Below are positions 61,391 through 64,000 of a DNA stretch of 64,000 nucleotides, in pieces. The stretch comes from JANYCG01 sp031386665 (GTDB lineage Bacteria > Pseudomonadota > Gammaproteobacteria > Burkholderiales > Burkholderiaceae_C). The stretch spans positions 1 through 64,000 of the forward strand of contig JANNCN010000124.1 in NCBI GenBank assembly GCA_031386665.1, read 5' to 3'. The translations under genes and the position numbers were made by a program. The notes beneath the pieces are model-generated. The model had not been told where the DNA came from and did no database searches. It saw nothing but the letters and a program-made list of their open reading frames with translations. How positions within the stretch are numbered: the first letter of the stretch is position 1; the number at the start of each line of letters is the position of its first letter.

Positions 61391-62677
61391 ATGTCAAAAC
61401 CTATTCAAACCGATCTGGCCGCGCCTCGCTTTGTGTCGATGGCGCAACTTCTGGGTGCCATTTTGCTTGTGTCCGGATGTGCCGCGTTCACCAGCCCCGC
61501 CAATGCGCCAGGCCAGTCCAGTCAGGCCAGCCCCAGCGCTGTGCAACTTGGGCCGCGCCCTTACTTTTTGGTCAATGACATGGCGGACGGGCCGCTCAAA
61601 GCCAAGCTGCAAAGTTGCTCTAACGGGCCGTTTGAAAAAACCGCGTTCTCCATTGGCCACCGGGGTGCGGCCATGATGTTTCCTGAGCACACCAAGGAGT
61701 CCTACGAAGCCGCCGCGCGCATGGGTGCAGGCATTGTCGAGTGTGATGTCACCTTCACCAAAGACCAGGCGTTGGTTTGCCGCCATGCGCAAAACGATTT
61801 GCACACCACGACCAATATTTTGGCAACGCCCTTGGCAGCCAAATGCACCCGGGGTTTCACGCCATTTGACCCCGTCAAAAACTCGCCCGCTTCAGCAGAA
61901 TGCCGCACCAGCGACATCACTTTGGCCGAATTCAAGACACTTCGCGGCAAGATGGATGCATCTAACCCCAAAGCCCGCACAGTCGAAGAGTACATGGGTG
62001 GTACCGCCACCTGGCGGACTGATTTGTACAGTGGCCCAACCAGCGGAACTTTGCTGACGCATGCTGAAAGCATTGCCTTGTTCCAAAAGCTCGGCGTCAA
62101 AATGACCCCTGAACTTAAATCTGCCAGCGTCGCCATGCCGTTTGACGGCTTCACCCAAGCGCAGTACGCGCAAAAGATGGTGGACGAATACAAGGCGGCA
62201 GGCGTTCGGCCGGACCAGGTGTTTGCACAGTCCTTCAACAAGAACGACGTGCTGTACTGGGTTCAAAACGAACCTGCATTTGGCAAGCAGGCGGTGTTTT
62301 TGGACGAGGCCAACAGCGTCAAAGACTTGCCTGATCTGGCCAAACTGCAAAGCTACAAAGCCCAGGGCATTCAAATTGTGGCGCCCCCGTTGTTTGCCTT
62401 GCTGGATGCTCAAAACGGCAAAATTGTGCCATCTGCGTACGCGCGCAACGCGCAGCAAGCAGGCCTCGGAATCATCACCTGGACACTGGAGCGATCTGGC
62501 ATTTTGGCCAGCGGAAAACCTGGCTGGTACTACCAAAGTTTCAATTCGGCCATTCAACGCGAAGGCGACATGATGCAGGTACTGGACGTGCTGGCGAAAG
62601 ACGTCGGCATTTTGGGTATTTTTTCGGATTGGCCCGCGACTGTGACTTATTACGCCAATTGCATGGGGTTGAAGTAG
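61391..62677 (+). CDS. Glycerophosphodiester phosphodiesterase lipoprotein
   Basis: This 428-residue envelope protein has a lipoprotein signal with lipobox LLVSGC (Cys30), and a GDPD TIM-barrel with HRGAAMMFPEHTKESY (catalytic His/Glu) and ECDVTFTKDQALVCRHAQNDL (metal-binding Glu/Asp and His). It would release glycerol-3-phosphate from glycerophosphodiesters for phosphate/carbon supply. It contains several extra cysteines after the catalytic core. Confidence 0.92.
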   Translation: MSKPIQTDLAAPRFVSMAQLLGAILLVSGCAAFTSPANAPGQSSQASPSAVQLGPRPYFLVNDMADGPLKAKLQSCSNGPFEKTAFSIGHRGAAMMFPEHTKESYEAAARMGAGIVECDVTFTKDQALVCRHAQNDLHTTTNILATPLAAKCTRGFTPFDPVKNSPASAECRTSDITLAEFKTLRGKMDASNPKARTVEEYMGGTATWRTDLYSGPTSGTLLTHAESIALFQKLGVKMTPELKSASVAMPFDGFTQAQYAQKMVDEYKAAGVRPDQVFAQSFNKNDVLYWVQNEPAFGKQAVFLDEANSVKDLPDLAKLQSYKAQGIQIVAPPLFALLDAQNGKIVPSAYARNAQQAGLGIITWTLERSGILASGKPGWYYQSFNSAIQREGDMMQVLDVLAKDVGILGIFSDWPATVTYYANCMGLK

Positions 62678-62698
62678 CAGGGTGATCTGGTGACGCGA

Positions 62699-63361
62699 TC
62701 AGGCTGCCGCCGAAGGCCTCAAAACCACCTGCGCCGTCATTGACTCCAGCTTGGCAGACAAATCTCGCACGGCCTCGGTCAAAGCCAGCAGTTCGCGTTC
62801 TTTCAGCAGGTCAATTTTGTCGTGTAGCAGCTCAATTTCGAGTTCTGCTTTGACGTTGATTTCGTAGTCATTCTCGGCATGTCGGCGATCTTGCTCGGAC
62901 TGGCGATTTTGGCTCATCATGATGGCGGGGGCGGTGTACGCGGCCTGAAATGACAGCAAAAGATTCAGCAAAATGAACGGGTAAGGGTCCCACGCACTTT
63001 GGCCAGTCAACACGTTGCCCGTGATCCAGATCACGATGGCTGTGCTTTGAACAATGATGAAGCGCCAAGACCCGATGGTGCGGGCGACCGTATCCGCCAA
63101 TCGCTGCCCAAGCGACGGAGGTTCAGTCGCCAATGGCCCAGGCGGCAAGCCAGGGATTGTTTCTGGCGAATTTCCCGAAAATTGCCCTGGTTGCCCTGAT
63201 ATTTGTTTGGCAACCCCGTCTGGCCGACGAGTTGCTCGGGCCAGGTCAGCCAAAGGCTGTTTTTGACGGTGCGCCTTTCGGTGTGCCCGCAAAGCTTTGA
63301 GCTGTTCACGCTCTTGGGTATCGAGTCCGGTGGTTTGGGGTGCGTGGATGGTTTCAGTCAT
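62699..63361 (-). CDS. DUF1003 membrane protein
   Basis: The 220-residue protein has a polar, Pro/Gly-rich N terminus, then a DUF1003 core with two membrane spans (SWRFIIVQSTAIVIWITGNV and PYPFILLNLLLSFQAAYTAP) followed by SQNRQSEQDRRHAENDYEIN and a coiled-coil tail. The family role is unknown (often annotated as putative envelope protein). ATG 63361 is chosen; an upstream TTG at 63376 is less likely. Confidence 0.85.
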   Translation of the reverse strand: MTETIHAPQTTGLDTQEREQLKALRAHRKAHRQKQPLADLARATRRPDGVAKQISGQPGQFSGNSPETIPGLPPGPLATEPPSLGQRLADTVARTIGSWRFIIVQSTAIVIWITGNVLTGQSAWDPYPFILLNLLLSFQAAYTAPAIMMSQNRQSEQDRRHAENDYEINVKAELEIELLHDKIDLLKERELLALTEAVRDLSAKLESMTAQVVLRPSAAA

Positions 63362-63401
63362 CACTGCATTCTGCAAGAAACCTGCGGTCGTCGCTTGCGG
63401 G

Positions 63402-64000
63402 TCAAATTGCCTTCAGGTTCACCCTTCGCGTCAATTCGTCGGAGCTCTCCTTGCGCTCGCTGTAACGGTCAACAAGGTAGGGCGATGCGTCGCGCGTGAG
63501 CCAGGTGAACTTGACGAGTTCTTCCATCACGTCGACTACGCGGTCATAGTAGGCGCTGGGCTTCATGCGGCCTGCTTCGTCAAACTCCATGAACGCTTTG
63601 GCCACCGACGATTGGTTGGGAATGGTCAACATCCGCATCCAGCGGCCTAAAACGCGCAATTGGTTGACGGCGTTGAAGGATTGGGAACCGCCGCTGACCT
63701 GCATCACCGCAAGCGTTTTGCCTTGGGTCGGGCGCACTGCGTCCAGGCTCAGCGGAATCCAGTCGATCTGCGTTTTCATGATGCCGGTCATTGCGCCATG
63801 GCGCTCGGGTGACGACCACACCATGCCCTCGCTCCAGGCCGCCAATTCGCGCAGTTCTTGCACTTTGGGGTGCGAATCGGGTGCGCTGTCGGCCAGGGGC
63901 AAACCTGCGGGGTTGAAGGTGCGGGCCTCGCAACCCATCGCGTTCAAAAGGCGGGCGGCTTCTTCGGACAGCAGCCGACTGAACGAGCGCTCTCGCAAGG
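63402..64000 (-). CDS. arsH: ArsH-like NADPH-dependent FMN reductase (5' end outside window)
   Basis: The frame continues past the right window edge, so only the last about 199 residues are seen. LRERSFSRLLSEEAARLL at the edge, VWSSPERHGAMTGIMKTQIDW and MQVSGGSQSFNAVNQLRVLGRWM match ArsH, a flavoprotein of arsenical-resistance operons that reduces quinones/oxidises organoarsenicals. No other ars gene is in the window, so the operon context is unseen. The apparent TTG start at 63998 is not the true start. Confidence 0.88.
   Translation of the reverse strand, partial: LRERSFSRLLSEEAARLLNAMGCEARTFNPAGLPLADSAPDSHPKVQELRELAAWSEGMVWSSPERHGAMTGIMKTQIDWIPLSLDAVRPTQGKTLAVMQVSGGSQSFNAVNQLRVLGRWMRMLTIPNQSSVAKAFMEFDEAGRMKPSAYYDRVVDVMEELVKFTWLTRDASPYLVDRYSERKESSDELTRRVNLKAI

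Overview
This window is a nearly complete photosynthesis gene cluster (PGC) of an aerobic, bacteriochlorophyll a-producing proteobacterium. The crtEF-bchCXYZ-pufBALMC superoperon, a PufC cytochrome subunit, AcsF as the only cyclase, and flanking genes typical of Burkholderiales suggest a betaproteobacterium, probably Comamonadaceae (Rhodoferax/Limnohabitans/Polaromonas-like). That placement is inference from gene content and order; no marker gene is present. I saw no tRNA, rRNA, CRISPR array or transposase.

Layout. (1) 1-1294: a gene fragment, a composite repeat, and gloB (glyoxalase II). (2) 1295-12429, minus strand: an 11-kb superoperon crtE-crtF-bchC-bchX-bchY-bchZ-pufB-pufA-pufL-pufM-pufC, closed by an intrinsic terminator. 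(3) 12610-18346: crtD-crtC (+), then crtI-crtB plus a one-helix mini-protein (-). (4) 18481-26010: a full cytochrome c maturation operon ccmABCDEFGHI, divergent from crtI across two exact TGT-N12-ACA (PpsR/CrtJ-type) sites. (5) 26095-32824, minus strand: bchG, bchP, a small membrane protein, bchI, bchD, bchO. (6) 33175-39969: a regulatory island with a PpsR-like protein coupled to a bacteriophytochrome without a kinase domain, facing ppaA/aerR-ppsR-heme oxygenase. (7) 40271-54483: bchF-bchN-bchB-bchH-bchL-bchM-lhaA-puhA-puhB-puhC-acsF-puhE. (8) 54614-64000: non-PGC genes: a TonB-dependent receptor, CYP153-type P450 with ferredoxin, ProQ/FinO protein, DUF3108 protein, glycerophosphodiesterase lipoprotein, DUF1003 protein, and an ArsH-like flavoprotein cut by the window edge.

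How it works together. The bch genes convert protoporphyrin IX to bacteriochlorophyll a: BchHDI chelatase, BchM methylation, AcsF O2-dependent cyclization, BchNBL dark-operative reduction, BchF/BchXYZ/BchC modification, and BchG/BchP tail attachment and reduction. The crt genes make an acyclic methoxylated carotenoid (CrtE, B, I, C, D, F; no CrtA here). PufLM plus PuhA form the reaction centre, PufBA the core antenna, and PufC carries electrons to it. The ccm operon attaches the c-type hemes PufC needs. PpsR sites precede bchC, crtI/ccmA, crtE/crtD and bchG, with weaker ones before bchF.

Most notable: the BphP-PpsR-heme oxygenase-AerR island, including a PpsR paralog whose DNA-recognition helix looks destroyed; a PufC fused to an OmpA-like domain; a family of seven composite intergenic repeats in which one conserved hairpin module is paired with either of two unrelated perfect palindromes; and the ccm operon embedded in the PGC.
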